A DNA stretch of 64,000 bases from Pseudoalteromonas lipolytica (GTDB taxonomy: Bacteria; Pseudomonadota; Gammaproteobacteria; Enterobacterales; Alteromonadaceae), in NCBI RefSeq assembly GCF_001306915.1, contig NZ_LJTC01000005.1, forward strand, positions 248,001-312,000, written 5' to 3'. The notes below the pieces were generated by a model. That model was not told the DNA's origin. It ran no database searches and was given only the letters and a program-made list of their open reading frames with translations. This document shows positions 1-10,427 of the stretch, piece after piece. Numbering within the stretch: position 1 is the first letter of the stretch; each line of letters opens with the position of its first letter. The translations under genes were made by a program, and so were the position numbers.

Positions 1-1984
1 GTTTAGCCGCTTGTGGCTCACAACCAAAGCTGAATAAGCTACAACTTACGCCTGGTAGACCTAAGTCACCACGATAATACGCACCAAACGCTTGCTTTTT
101 GTATGCTTCAAGTACTTTATCGGTAACAACAAATGGTTTTTCACCTGTGTGTTTAGCCACTAAACCACGTAGTGATGTAAATGGCGTTTTATACACAGCA
201 TCTGCTGCTGGGTAACCATCAACTTGTGCGTAGCTTACGCGTAATGTGCCATTTGCATCTGGGTAAACTGGCTTACCTTTAGCATTATTGAAAGCGATCA
301 CGGCTTGCATATACTGCGGGCGAATTTCTGCTAAACGACCCGCCATTTCTTTTTCGTCAGCTTCTTGTGTCATGTTGGTATCGTATAGAGCAACAGCTAA
401 CTTTATGAATGGGTCGTTTGATGCTTCAAACTCTGCAACAGATTTACCAATCCAGTTAACACGTGCTTCTACATCTGTAAGCTCTGTATTAGCATAAAAA
501 GAAGCAATAATCGCATCAAGTTCAGCTTGTGTTGTGGTATCTGTAATACCTAAGCCGTCGTTTAATGCCGCAACTTGCGCTGCTTTATCTTGCGCTAAAT
601 AGTTACCTAAGTAGCTTAACCATAAGGCTTTATCGACTTCAGGCGTAAACTGTTTTTGTAAACGCTCTAAACGCGCTTTAAGCATTGGAAGGTCACGCTC
701 TTGGTAACCCATTTCGCGCTCTGCATTAGGTTTTTCGCTCTCTTTTGCTAAGCGATATAAACGAATCGCGGTGCTTAGTAAGTCTGCGCGTTTTGCATAA
801 TCAAAGTAAAAGTGACTTTGTTGCTGTGCATGTGCTTCAACTAATAATGACTTTAATGCGTGATATGAATCTGCGTATGCTTTACGTTCAGCACTTTGTG
901 CAAACCAAGCGAGGTACTCTTGCTCTTGCGCAGCTTTAATACCCGGAATATCCGTTACTTTAAAGCCATCTTGTAAGCCTTCCAGTTTCTTTAAACGGTT
1001 GTTAGTGCTTTTTACACGAGAAGCATATTTAACTTGTGCTTGCTCATCGCCTTCGCTCTGCTTGGCGATTACGTCTAGGGTCATGTTATAAGTATTAAGC
1101 AATGTTGGGTAATACCAACTCGCTGAATAATTTACTTCGTCTGCAAGTTTATAGCGGCTAGTGCGACCCGGATAACCCGCCACCAGCACACCATCACCTA
1201 AGCTTACGCCGCTTGCATTCACTTTTAAGAACGACTTTGGCTCATAAGGTACGTTATCTTCGCTGTAATCTGCAGGCTTACCATCTTTACCAACGTAACC
1301 ACGTACAAAAGTAAAATCAGCCGTGTGACGTGGGTATTCAAAGTTATCGATGTCACCGCCAAAGTTACCCAGCGCTTCTGCCGGAGCATACACTAAGCGC
1401 ACATCTTTGATCATCAGTTGTTTGATCATGAAGTACTCTAAGCCATGGTGGAAATCACGCACGGTACAACGATAGTTAGGATCTGACTCACACTCGCTGA
1501 TCAAGGCTTTGCGGTTTGCTTGAATTGCTTCATAACGCGCTTTGCCGTGTAGTTCTGCAGGTAAGTTACCCAGTACGCGCTCAGTAACATCATCCACTTG
1601 TTCAGTTACATACAAACGCTCTTGCGGGCCTGCAGGTAGCTCTTTTGATAAATCAGCTGCTAAAAAACCTTTTTCAATTAAGTTGTTTTCTGGTGTGCTG
1701 TTATTTTGAATCGCGCCATAAGCACAGTGATGATTAGTTACCGCTAAGCCTTTTGGTGACACAAATGACGCTGAACAATAGCCTAAACCAACCACTGCAT
1801 TGAGTGGGTATTGGTTAAGATCTGCCACTTGTGATGCCGGTAATTCAATACCAACGCGGTCAAACTCGCTTTGTAATTGTTTTAATTGATGCGGTTGCCA
1901 CTGCCCTTCATCAGCGTGCGCGCTACCGACAGCGACAACACCCATGAGTGCTAATGAAGTTGTAATAATATTTTTTTTAATCAT
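1..1984 (-). CDS. S46 family dipeptidyl-peptidase (DPP7/DPP11-like), 3' end cut by window edge
   Basis: The frame is open from an ATG at 1984 to the window edge, giving about 661 residues of a family that is usually near 720. A signal peptide ends around SAHA (residue 24). The segment AVTNHHCAYG (residues 81-90) carries the trypsin-like catalytic His, and GNFGGDIDNFEYPRH near residue 207 carries the catalytic Asp of S46 peptidases. The last visible residues (YYRGDLGLPGVSCS region) lie just before the usual GGNSGSP serine motif, so the catalytic Ser is outside the window. S46 enzymes are periplasmic or outer-membrane exopeptidases that remove dipeptides from peptide N-termini. Family assignment is firm; substrate specificity (DPP7 or DPP11 type) cannot be decided here. 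Confidence 0.9.
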   Translation of the reverse strand, partial: MIKKNIITTSLALMGVVAVGSAHADEGQWQPHQLKQLQSEFDRVGIELPASQVADLNQYPLNAVVGLGYCSASFVSPKGLAVTNHHCAYGAIQNNSTPENNLIEKGFLAADLSKELPAGPQERLYVTEQVDDVTERVLGNLPAELHGKARYEAIQANRKALISECESDPNYRCTVRDFHHGLEYFMIKQLMIKDVRLVYAPAEALGNFGGDIDNFEYPRHTADFTFVRGYVGKDGKPADYSEDNVPYEPKSFLKVNASGVSLGDGVLVAGYPGRTSRYKLADEVNYSASWYYPTLLNTYNMTLDVIAKQSEGDEQAQVKYASRVKSTNNRLKKLEGLQDGFKVTDIPGIKAAQEQEYLAWFAQSAERKAYADSYHALKSLLVEAHAQQQSHFYFDYAKRADLLSTAIRLYRLAKESEKPNAEREMGYQERDLPMLKARLERLQKQFTPEVDKALWLSYLGNYLAQDKAAQVAALNDGLGITDTTTQAELDAIIASFYANTELTDVEARVNWIGKSVAEFEASNDPFIKLAVALYDTNMTQEADEKEMAGRLAEIRPQYMQAVIAFNNAKGKPVYPDANGTLRVSYAQVDGYPAADAVYKTPFTSLRGLVAKHTGEKPFVVTDKVLEAYKKQAFGAYYRGDLGLPGVSCSLFSFGCEPQAAK

Positions 1985-2169
1985 GTTAATCCCAGTCAGT
2001 GCAAAGCACTATTCCATTGTTGCCTTAGAAAATCGCGCTAAGACTACCATAACCTTGATTGACTCAAGACATATTGCGATTAAATACAATTGGAGAGTAA
2101 AAATAGAGGGGAGAAAAAGCTCCTACCGTAAGAATGCAGTAAGCAGGAGCATTAGCTTCGATTCAATTA

Positions 2170-2412
2170 TTAAGCATTGGCTTTTAAAAGGTCATAAAGT
2201 TCATCTTTAAGCACGGCGCGTTGATGCTTTTTTTCATGCATATCCGCATCTTCAATCGGCGAGTTTTGCAATTCAAGCTCACGAATTTCTTTATCCATAT
2301 CATCATAACGCTGCATGGTTTTCTTGAAATGAGCATCGTGTTTCGCAAGGCTGTGGATTAGTTCATTAAACTCAGGGAATTCATTCAATAACGAGTGTTT
2401 CTCACCTAACAT
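2170..2412 (-). CDS. YdcH/DUF465 family small protein
   Basis: An 80-residue, highly charged, all-helical protein. It begins MLGEKHSLLNEFPEF and has the central KHDAHFKK and KEIRELE pattern typical of the YdcH (DUF465) family. The ATG at 2412 is preferred over a TTG two codons upstream because AGGAG lies about 6 bases before the ATG. The family is widespread in proteobacteria and its function is unclear; it is distinct from SlyX although of similar size. It is a single gene between the S46 peptidase and the two-component system. Confidence 0.8.
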   Translation of the reverse strand: MLGEKHSLLNEFPEFNELIHSLAKHDAHFKKTMQRYDDMDKEIRELELQNSPIEDADMHEKKHQRAVLKDELYDLLKANA

Positions 2413-2638
2413 GGGCAACTCCTTTAGCTAGAATTTCAGTTCAATTTCAATGTATCACCCTAACATACAGAGTCAATGTCGCAACCTTGTCCAAGATCAA
2501 TAACACAGCGATTCATACAAGTTTCTGAAACTCATGGAATAAGCAACAAAGAAGATGTAGTTCGCACAAAATTCTAAGAATTATTCCTAGACATAACCAT
2601 TTGAATTAGAGATATAATCAAATTTGATGGAGGGAAAC

Positions 2639-3268
2639 ATGCGTATTGGTATTATTGAAGATCACCAACTAGTAAGGGATAGCTTTAAAAAGTTACTAGA
2701 ACTACAACAGGAGTGGCAGGTAATTATTGAAACCTGCACGGTTAGCGAGGCTAAACTTGCCGTTGAAATTGAACAACCTGATATTTTTATTGTTGATATT
2801 TCAATGCATGAAGGAGAAACTGGCCTAGCATTTTTAAGCTACTTAAATAGTTACTACCCTGAAATTAAAACAATTGTTGCCTCCATGTATGACTACGAGC
2901 CTTATGTAAGCAACGCTCTTAGCTTGGGCGCGCAAGGTTACGTCTCTAAACGTTCAGCATCAGAAGCCTTAATCGACGCTGTCAATTCTGTAATTAAGGG
3001 CGGCAGGTATATAAGTGAAGATGTGAAGTTTAACTATAAAGACCCTTCTAATAAACTCGCTTTACTAACACCAAGAGAAAAGGAAGCTTTACCTCTATTT
3101 GCAAAAGGGCTTAACGCAAAACAAGTGGCGCAACAGTTAGACATGATGCCTAAAACTGCTCATGTTCATAAGGCTAATATTTACCAAAAACTAAAAGTAT
3201 CTAACTCGTTCGATTTACTCAAAATTGCAATAGATAATGGACTCATTGCGCTTGATGAACTGGCATAA
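2639..3268 (+). CDS. NarL/FixJ-type response regulator, UhpA-like
   Basis: A 209-residue two-domain regulator. The receiver domain (about 1-115) begins RIGIIEDHQLVRDSF and has the phospho-acceptor Asp53 in IFIVDIS and the switch Lys in GYVSKRSA. A LuxR-type helix-turn-helix follows (about 140-200: LTPREKEALPLFAKGLNAKQ). The start at 2639 follows GGAGGG by 5 bases; an upstream TTG and ATG lie within or before that Shine-Dalgarno. The DISM and GAQGY.SKR blocks resemble E. coli UhpA. The 3' end overlaps the sensor kinase gene, so the two are translationally coupled and likely partners. The target genes are not known. Confidence 0.9.
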   Translation: MRIGIIEDHQLVRDSFKKLLELQQEWQVIIETCTVSEAKLAVEIEQPDIFIVDISMHEGETGLAFLSYLNSYYPEIKTIVASMYDYEPYVSNALSLGAQGYVSKRSASEALIDAVNSVIKGGRYISEDVKFNYKDPSNKLALLTPREKEALPLFAKGLNAKQVAQQLDMMPKTAHVHKANIYQKLKVSNSFDLLKIAIDNGLIALDELA

Positions 3269-4814
3269 TTTTCCTTTCGTGAATGTATCTGTAAACCAAG
3301 CTTTTGCTGAGTTTACAAAACAAGCTCTAGTCGCTGTTATTTACTTTGTTACCTTATGCTTTTCTTCTTGGGTAAGTAATCATTTAGAAACGGTGGCGCA
3401 AAGTAGCGCCATATTCTTGCCTGCGGGAGTTAAGCTCGCTTTTTTTATTATCTTCCCAATTAGGTTTTGGCCAATTCTTTGGTTTAGCTCAAGGCTTTAT
3501 GCTGCTTATATCGGCATGTTTTATAACGATGCTTGGCACTTCGATTTATTACATGGCTTTTGGCAAGAAGCTACCTACATGATAATAGTACACTGCTTTA
3601 AAGAAAGTCGTTGGCCACCCAAGATCGATGCTAATACCGGCATTATCTCAATCGTTTTGTTGGCTACTTCAACAGCCGCTATCAAGTGGTTTTTGTTTGC
3701 TAGTGCTTTTGAGTTCACTACATGGTTAGCTGGTAAGCAGTTATTACAATACCAACTCAATATGACCCTAGGTGATTTAACGGGGACACTACTCGTTGCG
3801 CCAATATTGCTAAGTATTAAGGCAAGCTATAAACATAAAATTACGCTAAACAACTATTTACTCGTAATTGCGCTGTTAGCCCTGACCATAGTTTACCTTG
3901 CAGCCTATATACATAGGCCTGACCTATATTCTCTGCTACGCTTGTTCTCTTTACTGCCTATTCTTTGGTTTTCTTATAAGTTTGCTACAACAGGTGCTAT
4001 TTTGAGTGCTTTACTCAGCAATAGTCTAATTGTTGTACAAGCAGGCATCCAACAAGATGCAACGAATACTTATATAAGTCAGTTATTTATCTTAGCAAAC
4101 TCAATTACTGGGCTTTTAATTGGTACTGCAACAAATGAACTCAAATTAAAAAACGCTGAATTACAACAAAGCAATGAACAACTTTCTCAATTACTTGCTA
4201 AAAACAAACAACTTGCAAAACGGATGGTTACAATCCAAGAAGACGAGCGCAAATATCTGTCTCAAGAATTACATGACGAATTAGGGCAAAATCTCACAGC
4301 GCTAAAAACAGATTTAGCAGTATTATCACTCTCACAACAAAACAGCAATAATTCAATCATTGCTACCCTTAGAGAAAATGCCAAAGCTATGTATGACTCT
4401 GTGTATCAAATTATGCATCATTTGAGACCGAGAGAGCTTGACGAGTTAGGCCTTGAACACGCTCTAAAAAATGGCAAATTAAAATCCCTATTAAATAAAG
4501 CTGATATCGAGTATCAAACGAACTTAGATATCAACAATACCTTGGCTGATGAACACCAAACGGCTATTTACAGAATCTGCCAAGAAGCTGTTACCAATTG
4601 CATTAAACACAGCAGCGCCTCACAATTATTAGTTCAGTTGAGTGTAAATAAGCAAGCCATAGATCTCTTAATTAAAGATAATGGTGAGCAAGTGCGTAAC
4701 AACGCAGAATCTGGTGGCTATGGCCTTTTATTTATTGAAGAGCGAGTGCTTGCTTTAGGTGGTAAGTGTAGTTTTGACACGCAGGGTGGCTTCACTATTA
4801 AAGTATCTTTTTAA
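3237..4814 (+). CDS. MASE1-type sensor histidine kinase (UhpB-like)
   Basis: A 525-residue inner-membrane kinase. Residues ~30-300 form about eight hydrophobic helices of the MASE1 type. A coiled coil follows (LKLKNAELQQSNEQLSQLL). The HisKA_3 dimerisation domain comes next, with phospho-accepting His346 in SQELHDELGQNL. A C-terminal HATPase (EAVTNCIKHSSAS and GGYGLLFIEERV) completes the protein. The gene overlaps the upstream response regulator by about 30 bases if the ATG at 3237 is used; ATG at 3255 is an alternative. UhpB has the same MASE1 plus HisKA_3 order, but no UhpC/UhpT-like transporter lies nearby, so the signal is unknown. Confidence 0.88.
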   Translation: MDSLRLMNWHNFPFVNVSVNQAFAEFTKQALVAVIYFVTLCFSSWVSNHLETVAQSSAIFLPAGVKLAFFIIFPIRFWPILWFSSRLYAAYIGMFYNDAWHFDLLHGFWQEATYMIIVHCFKESRWPPKIDANTGIISIVLLATSTAAIKWFLFASAFEFTTWLAGKQLLQYQLNMTLGDLTGTLLVAPILLSIKASYKHKITLNNYLLVIALLALTIVYLAAYIHRPDLYSLLRLFSLLPILWFSYKFATTGAILSALLSNSLIVVQAGIQQDATNTYISQLFILANSITGLLIGTATNELKLKNAELQQSNEQLSQLLAKNKQLAKRMVTIQEDERKYLSQELHDELGQNLTALKTDLAVLSLSQQNSNNSIIATLRENAKAMYDSVYQIMHHLRPRELDELGLEHALKNGKLKSLLNKADIEYQTNLDINNTLADEHQTAIYRICQEAVTNCIKHSSASQLLVQLSVNKQAIDLLIKDNGEQVRNNAESGGYGLLFIEERVLALGGKCSFDTQGGFTIKVSF

Positions 4815-4933
4815 CTTCATGTATTAGAGTTACGTAACCAACGTGATAAATATGCGATTTATCGTTTCTACTCGAATTGTTTATTAAAAACGCTACACTG
4901 GGTGCGTCAATTTAAAAACAACGAGAAAGATGA

Positions 4934-7693
4934 ATGAAAGCGCAATTATCACTTTTGAGCTTAGCCTTGGTGACAAGCCTTGGTAGTGCACAGATTAGTG
5001 CGAAAGAAGCTCTGCAATTTAAAGACGTGTTTGATTTTAAATACGCAAAAGGCACCCAACTTTCTGAAGATGGCCAAATTCTTAGCTTTAGTGCCGACCC
5101 TTATCGCGGTAATGCACAAGGTCAGGTTTATACATTAAACAACAACACCCTACTAACTAGCGTTGAGCGCGGTACTCGCCCAACTATTAATAAAGCAGCA
5201 AACTGGGTGGCTTTTACTCAGGTACCAAGCTTACTTGAAAAAGAAACCACCAAGAAAAAAGATGAGCTAAAGAACAACCTTGTTTTAGTGAATACTAAAA
5301 GTGGTGAGCAACAGACCTTTAACGATGTAAAAGACTATGTATTATCGGATGATGGTGCATGGCTTGCTTACCGACTCGATAAAAAAGCAGATAAAAAAGA
5401 CAGCGAAGAAAAAGACGAAAACAGCAGCGAAATCAAGCCAGACAAAAAAGATAAAAGCTTTGATTTAGTGCTTGTTAACCTTCAAGACAAAACCACGCAC
5501 ACTCTCAACAACGTATTCAGCTATGCGATGAGCAGTACCGGTGAGCAGTTATTAGCAAGCCAAAGCTACAGTGATGGTGCCGACAACCAAGTTGTATTAG
5601 TTAATCTTAATAATGACTTTGCAACGAGTATACTGATTGATGAGCCGGGCGTTGTGGCAAACAAAATTGCTTGGCAGCCAAACAGCAATACCGCAGCGCT
5701 GTTAATTGGTAATTACGTTAATGATGATACACGCCGTCGTGACCACAGCTTACAGCTTTTACAAAATGGGGCACTTTCAACCATTAATTCTGCAGATAGC
5801 AGCTGGACTATTGGCAAAACAGCATCGCTAAAATGGTCTGAAGATGGTGCTCGTTTATACTTTGAAAACCACCCTAAACTCGCTGCAAAAGTTGCCCTAA
5901 AAGAATACAAAGATGAAGCCTCTTTATATGATTTCGATACCATTCGCGACCAAAAGGGCCTTAACGTTTGGCACAATAAAGACGCTGAAATTAAGCCACG
6001 CGAAGAGCAGCAATGGAACAAAGCGAATAAGCTTCGCCACTACCAAGCGGTATATCATGTAAATGGTCAGCAAGTTGTGCAGTTAAGCACGCCGAGCATG
6101 CCTGAGGTCTCACTTAATACTCATCGCGAAGCGCTATTAGGCTATTCAGACCGACCTTACCTAGAACGTATTATGTATGGCGGCTTTTACGCAGATTACT
6201 TCAGTGTTGATGTTAAAACTGGTAAACAAACTGCTATCGTCAGCGACTATCCGTTTAGACCAAGCCTTGCGCCAAATGGTCAATTTGCAGCATTTTTCCA
6301 AGACAGCCAAGTACAGCTTAAAGATTTAGGTAACAACAAGGTTTCAACCTTATCTAAAGCAATTAACGCTATTTTTGCTGATGATAAACATGACTACCCA
6401 TCACCTCAGCCGGGTTATGGTTTTGCAGGCTGGTTAAACGACAGCAGCCAAGTACTGGTTTACAGTAAATTTGATATTTGGGCTTTTGATGTCGCAACAC
6501 AAAAGGCAACGCGCCTAACTCAAGGTAAAGAAAGCAATACCCAATATCGTGTTATTAAACTAGATAAAGACCAAGTGGGCTTTGCCAAAGACGAAACATT
6601 ATTACTAAGCGCAACCAACCTGCAAGATAAGCAAACTGAAATTGCAAAACTTGATTTAACAAGCAATAAAGTAAGCAAAGTACTTTCGGGTAAAAAGCGC
6701 TATGATGTAGTTAAAAAGGCGAAAAATGCCGACAAATACCTATTCACAGCGCAAACATATCAGCAATTCCCTGATTACTACCAAGCTGATTTTAGCTTCA
6801 AAAATCCACAGCGTGTTACCAACCTCAACCCACAAATTAGCAACTTTGCATGGGGCGAAAAACCAGAGCTTATTAGCTACAAAGGGTTTGATGGTGAAGA
6901 CTTACAAGGTGTATTGATCAAACCTGCGGGCTACAAAAAAGGCGATAAGGTGCCAGTGGTTGTGTACTTCTACCGCTATATGAGCCAACGCATGTATGAC
7001 TTCCCGAAAATGGAGTTAAATCATCGTCCTAACTTCCCGATGTTTACTTCAAATGGTTATGCGATTTTCTTACCTGATATCCGTTTTGAAATTGGTCATC
7101 CGGGTAAATCGTCAACTCAAACGATGATCAACGCAACTCAAAAGTTAATTGATTTAGGCATTGCTGATCCAGATAAAATTGGTTTACAAGGTCACTCATG
7201 GGCAGGCTACCAAAGTGCCTTTATGATCACGCAAACAGATATGTTTAAGGCGGTTGTATCGGGTGCGCCAGTATCTAACATGACCAGTGCATACAGCGGT
7301 ATTCGCTTAAAATCAGGTCTTGCTCGTCAGTTCCAATACGAAACAGGGCAAAGCCGCATTGGTAAAACGTTATTCGAAGCGCCAGAGCTATACATCGAAA
7401 ACTCACCAGTGTTCTTCGCCGATAAAGTGAATACCCCAATTCTGATTATGTTTGGCGACAAAGATGATGCTGTGCCATGGCACGAAGGTGTTCAATACTA
7501 CCTAGCACTTCGTCGTGCGGGTAAAGATGCCACCTTCTTACAATACGAAGGTGAACCACATCACCTGAAGAAATTCCCTAACCAAGTGGATTTCTCAGTA
7601 CGCATGATGGAATATTTTGATCACTACTTAAAAGGCAAACCAGCCGCTGAGTGGATCAAAAACGGCGTACCCTTATTGAAGAATAAGCAATAA
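4934..7693 (+). CDS. Exported S9 family prolyl oligopeptidase-like peptidase
   Basis: A 919-residue secreted serine peptidase. A signal peptide (about residues 1-23, ending SAQISA|KE) is followed by a long beta-propeller-type region and a C-terminal alpha/beta hydrolase domain. The catalytic residues are visible: Ser755 in GHSWAGY, Asp844 in FGDKDDAVP and His876 in GEPHHLK. A Lys/Glu/Asp-rich insertion (about residues 148-176) interrupts the propeller and is probably a flexible loop. Such enzymes cleave peptides in the periplasm or outside the cell. It follows the two-component genes by 119 bases and has its own hairpin terminator. Whether the two-component system controls it cannot be seen here. 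Confidence 0.9.
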   Translation: MKAQLSLLSLALVTSLGSAQISAKEALQFKDVFDFKYAKGTQLSEDGQILSFSADPYRGNAQGQVYTLNNNTLLTSVERGTRPTINKAANWVAFTQVPSLLEKETTKKKDELKNNLVLVNTKSGEQQTFNDVKDYVLSDDGAWLAYRLDKKADKKDSEEKDENSSEIKPDKKDKSFDLVLVNLQDKTTHTLNNVFSYAMSSTGEQLLASQSYSDGADNQVVLVNLNNDFATSILIDEPGVVANKIAWQPNSNTAALLIGNYVNDDTRRRDHSLQLLQNGALSTINSADSSWTIGKTASLKWSEDGARLYFENHPKLAAKVALKEYKDEASLYDFDTIRDQKGLNVWHNKDAEIKPREEQQWNKANKLRHYQAVYHVNGQQVVQLSTPSMPEVSLNTHREALLGYSDRPYLERIMYGGFYADYFSVDVKTGKQTAIVSDYPFRPSLAPNGQFAAFFQDSQVQLKDLGNNKVSTLSKAINAIFADDKHDYPSPQPGYGFAGWLNDSSQVLVYSKFDIWAFDVATQKATRLTQGKESNTQYRVIKLDKDQVGFAKDETLLLSATNLQDKQTEIAKLDLTSNKVSKVLSGKKRYDVVKKAKNADKYLFTAQTYQQFPDYYQADFSFKNPQRVTNLNPQISNFAWGEKPELISYKGFDGEDLQGVLIKPAGYKKGDKVPVVVYFYRYMSQRMYDFPKMELNHRPNFPMFTSNGYAIFLPDIRFEIGHPGKSSTQTMINATQKLIDLGIADPDKIGLQGHSWAGYQSAFMITQTDMFKAVVSGAPVSNMTSAYSGIRLKSGLARQFQYETGQSRIGKTLFEAPELYIENSPVFFADKVNTPILIMFGDKDDAVPWHEGVQYYLALRRAGKDATFLQYEGEPHHLKKFPNQVDFSVRMMEYFDHYLKGKPAAEWIKNGVPLLKNKQ

Positions 7694-7726
7694 GTTAAAT
7701 TTAAGCTTACTGCACACCTCCCCTAG

Positions 7727-7752
7727 AGCCAGCATTTTCGCTGGCTTTGTTC
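7727..7752 (+). terminator. Hairpin terminator after the S9 peptidase gene
   Basis: AGCCAGC pairs with GCTGGCT across a 6-base loop (ATTTTC) and is followed by an imperfect T-rich tract (TTGTTCT). It lies 33 bases after the stop codon. Confidence 0.6.
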
Positions 7753-7875
7753 TATAAAATCAATTAAACCATCTGTTTTTTCGATTTTATCAATCGATTT
7801 AAACCCCAGTTTGTAAGTGGAAAGTTAATCTGAACAAATCTATATTTCACCCAACTTCTAACTGGAGACTACACA

Positions 7876-10089
7876 ATGTTTAAAAAATCAACGTCAGCTT
7901 TGTCTAAAGTAGCTGTTGCGGTATCACTGTTGGTGGCAACAGGCGTACAAGCTACAAACGACATCAAATCAAACCAATTCTGGTGGCCAGAGCAATTAGA
8001 TCTTAGCCAACTTCGTGCCCATGGTGCAGAGTCTGATCCTATGGGTCCTTACTTTGATTACAAAAAAGAATTCTTAAAGTTAGACCTAAACGCAGTGAAA
8101 GCTGATATTGAGAAAGTATTGACTGATTCTCAAGATTGGTGGCCTGCTGACTACGGTCACTATGGTCCATTCTTCATCCGTATGGCGTGGCACGCATCAG
8201 GTACTTACCGTACGTTTGATGGTCGTGGTGGCGCAGGCGGTGGTCAACAACGTTTCGACCCGCTAAATAGCTGGCCTGATAACGCAAACCTTGATAAGGC
8301 ACGTCGTTTACTTTGGCCTATAAAACAAAAATACGGTCGCAGCATTTCTTGGGCTGACTTGATGGCGTTAACAGGTAACGTTGCGCTTGAATCAATGGGC
8401 TTCAAAACCTTTGGTTATGCCGGTGGTCGTGAAGACGATTGGGAACCAGATTACGTATACTGGGGCCCTGAAGGCAAAATGTTAACTGACGAACGTCGTG
8501 ACAAAAAAGGCAAACTTAAAGGCCCATTAGCGGCAGTTGAGATGGGCTTAATCTATGTAAACCCAGAAGGCCCTCACGGTAACCCTGATCCACTACTTGC
8601 AGCAGACGACATCCGTTTATCATTCGGCCGCATGGCAATGAACGATGAAGAAATCGTTGCACTAATCGCCGGTGGTCACAGCTTTGGTAAAGCACACGGT
8701 GCGAAAAAAGCGACCTGCTTAGACAAAGAGCCTGCAGCAGCCGGTATCGAAGAGCAAGGTTTAGGTTGGAAAAACAAATGTGGTAAAGGTCACTCAGAAG
8801 ACACCATCACTTCAGGTCTTGAAGGTGCATGGACAGTGACACCAACACGCTGGTCAATCAACTACCTACAAAACTTATTTGCTTTTGAATGGGTTAAAAC
8901 TAAGAGCCCTGCAGGTGCGACTCAATGGATCCCTGAAAATGGTCAAGCGTCTAACCTAGTGCCAGATGCACACATTAAAGGTAAGCGTCATGCGCCTATC
9001 ATGTTCACAACTGATATCGCGTTAAAAGCAGATCCTGAATTCCGTAAGATCTCAGAGCGTTTCTTAAACGACCCGAAAGAGTTCGAACTGGCATTTGCTA
9101 AAGCATGGTTCAAACTAAACCACCGCGATATGGGCCCACGTGCTCGTTACCTAGGTGACCTAGTGCCAGAAGAAGTATTAATTTGGCAAGACTACATCCC
9201 TGCGGTTGATCACAAACTAGTAGACAGCAAAGATATCGCGTCACTTAAAGCTAGCATCTTAGATTCAGGTTTATCTGTATCTGAACTAGTGCGTGTTGCT
9301 TGGGCATCAGCAGCAAGCTACCGCGACACAGATATGCGTGGTGGTGCAAACGGTGCACGTATTCGTTTTGCTCCGCAAAAAGATTGGCCGGTAAACAACC
9401 CGAAAGAAGTGGCTAAAGTACTTAGCAAACTTGAGAAAATCCAAACTAAGTTCAACAAAAAAGCACCTGGCGGTAAAGAAATTTCACTTGCAGATATGAT
9501 TGTTCTTGGTGGTGCGGCTGCAATCGAAAAAGCAGCAAGCGACGCAGGTTTCTCTATCGTAGTACCGTTCAAGCCAGGCCGTATGGACGCATCATTAGAA
9601 ATGACTGACGTTGAATCATTCGAAGTACTTGAGCCAACAGCAGATGCGTTCCGTAATTACTACAGCACAGCATGGAAATCACCGGCTGAAATGTTAGTTG
9701 AACGTGCTGATTTACTAAGCTTATCTGTACCAGAAATGACTGCACTACTAGGTGGTATGCGTGCCCTTAACGCGAATACTGACCAAACTAAACACGGTGT
9801 ATTCACGAAAAAACCTGGCACATTAAGCAACGATTTCTTCGTTAACCTATTAGATATGTCAACGAAGTGGTCTAAGTCTTCTGAAGAAGGTGTTTACGAA
9901 GGCCGTGACCGTCAATCAGGCAAACTTAAGTGGACAGCAACACCAGTAGATTTAATCTTCGGTTCAAACTCAGAGCTACGTTCAATTGCTGAAGTGTATG
10001 CCTCTGACGATGCTAAACAGAAGTTCGTTGATGACTTCGTAGCAGCGTGGACTAAAGTGATGACGCTAGATCGTTTCGACCTACGTTAA
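7876..10089 (+). CDS. katG: Catalase-peroxidase KatG with signal peptide
   Basis: A 737-residue bifunctional heme catalase-peroxidase that removes hydrogen peroxide. The distal site is Arg102, Trp105 and His106 in [11 protein letters not shown]. The covalent Trp-Tyr-Met triad is Trp105, Tyr227 (IYVNPEGP) and Met253 (GRMAMNDEE). The proximal heme ligand is His268 in [11 protein letters not shown]. The C-terminal half is the usual non-heme duplicate domain. Unlike cytosolic E. coli KatG it starts with a Sec-type signal peptide ([19 protein letters not shown]... VQA|TN), so the enzyme is probably periplasmic. GGAG precedes the ATG. I could not identify a clear OxyR site upstream. Confidence 0.95.
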   Translation: MFKKSTSALSKVAVAVSLLVATGVQATNDIKSNQFWWPEQLDLSQLRAHGAESDPMGPYFDYKKEFLKLDLNAVKADIEKVLTDSQDWWPADYGHYGPFFIRMAWHASGTYRTFDGRGGAGGGQQRFDPLNSWPDNANLDKARRLLWPIKQKYGRSISWADLMALTGNVALESMGFKTFGYAGGREDDWEPDYVYWGPEGKMLTDERRDKKGKLKGPLAAVEMGLIYVNPEGPHGNPDPLLAADDIRLSFGRMAMNDEEIVALIAGGHSFGKAHGAKKATCLDKEPAAAGIEEQGLGWKNKCGKGHSEDTITSGLEGAWTVTPTRWSINYLQNLFAFEWVKTKSPAGATQWIPENGQASNLVPDAHIKGKRHAPIMFTTDIALKADPEFRKISERFLNDPKEFELAFAKAWFKLNHRDMGPRARYLGDLVPEEVLIWQDYIPAVDHKLVDSKDIASLKASILDSGLSVSELVRVAWASAASYRDTDMRGGANGARIRFAPQKDWPVNNPKEVAKVLSKLEKIQTKFNKKAPGGKEISLADMIVLGGAAAIEKAASDAGFSIVVPFKPGRMDASLEMTDVESFEVLEPTADAFRNYYSTAWKSPAEMLVERADLLSLSVPEMTALLGGMRALNANTDQTKHGVFTKKPGTLSNDFFVNLLDMSTKWSKSSEEGVYEGRDRQSGKLKWTATPVDLIFGSNSELRSIAEVYASDDAKQKFVDDFVAAWTKVMTLDRFDLR

Positions 10090-10138
10090 CCCTATATCAA
10101 TCGTGTTAAGTCGATTGGTATCATATTTTCGCAACCAA

Positions 10139-10169
10139 CAAAGCCGCTAAGTTAGCGGCTTTTTTATTT
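10139..10169 (+). terminator. Rho-independent terminator of katG
   Basis: AGCCGCTAA pairs perfectly with TTAGCGGCT around a single-base loop region and is followed by TTTTTTATTT. Confidence 0.85.
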
Positions 10170-10313
10170 CAAACCGAGTTATTAGAGCACTTTGAGATTT
10201 ACAGGCACTCGAGTTCAGCTCATTACTCAATAGCATGAAGCCACCGTAACATTAGATGTTAGCTATAAGTTCGATAATGTTGGTTGCTATTTATGGTGGC
10301 AAGTCTAGGTTTT

Positions 10314-10406
10314 AGGTGCAAATATAAGATATCCAGTAACTTCTTTGAGTCGCTGTTTTTTGAAAACAAACCCAGATTCCTGTTAGAAAATATTTGGATT
10401 CAAACT
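10314..10406. repeat. Dispersed repeat A, copy 1
   Basis: A roughly 90-bp sequence running from AGGTGCAAATATAAGATATC to GGATTCAAACT, found again at 10841-10928 with scattered differences (for example TTCTTTGAGTCGCTGTT against TTCTTTGAGTCACTGTT). Each copy sits directly 3' of a minus-strand gene of the island, so it marks a module end. No coding potential is apparent. The rest of the 10170-10427 gap shows nothing I recognise. Confidence 0.75.
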
Positions 10407-10427
10407 AAGGTAGAATCCTCTTAATTT

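Noticed and set aside
7800..7875. OxyR binding site upstream of katG
   Set aside because: No convincing ATAG-type tetrad could be found by eye.
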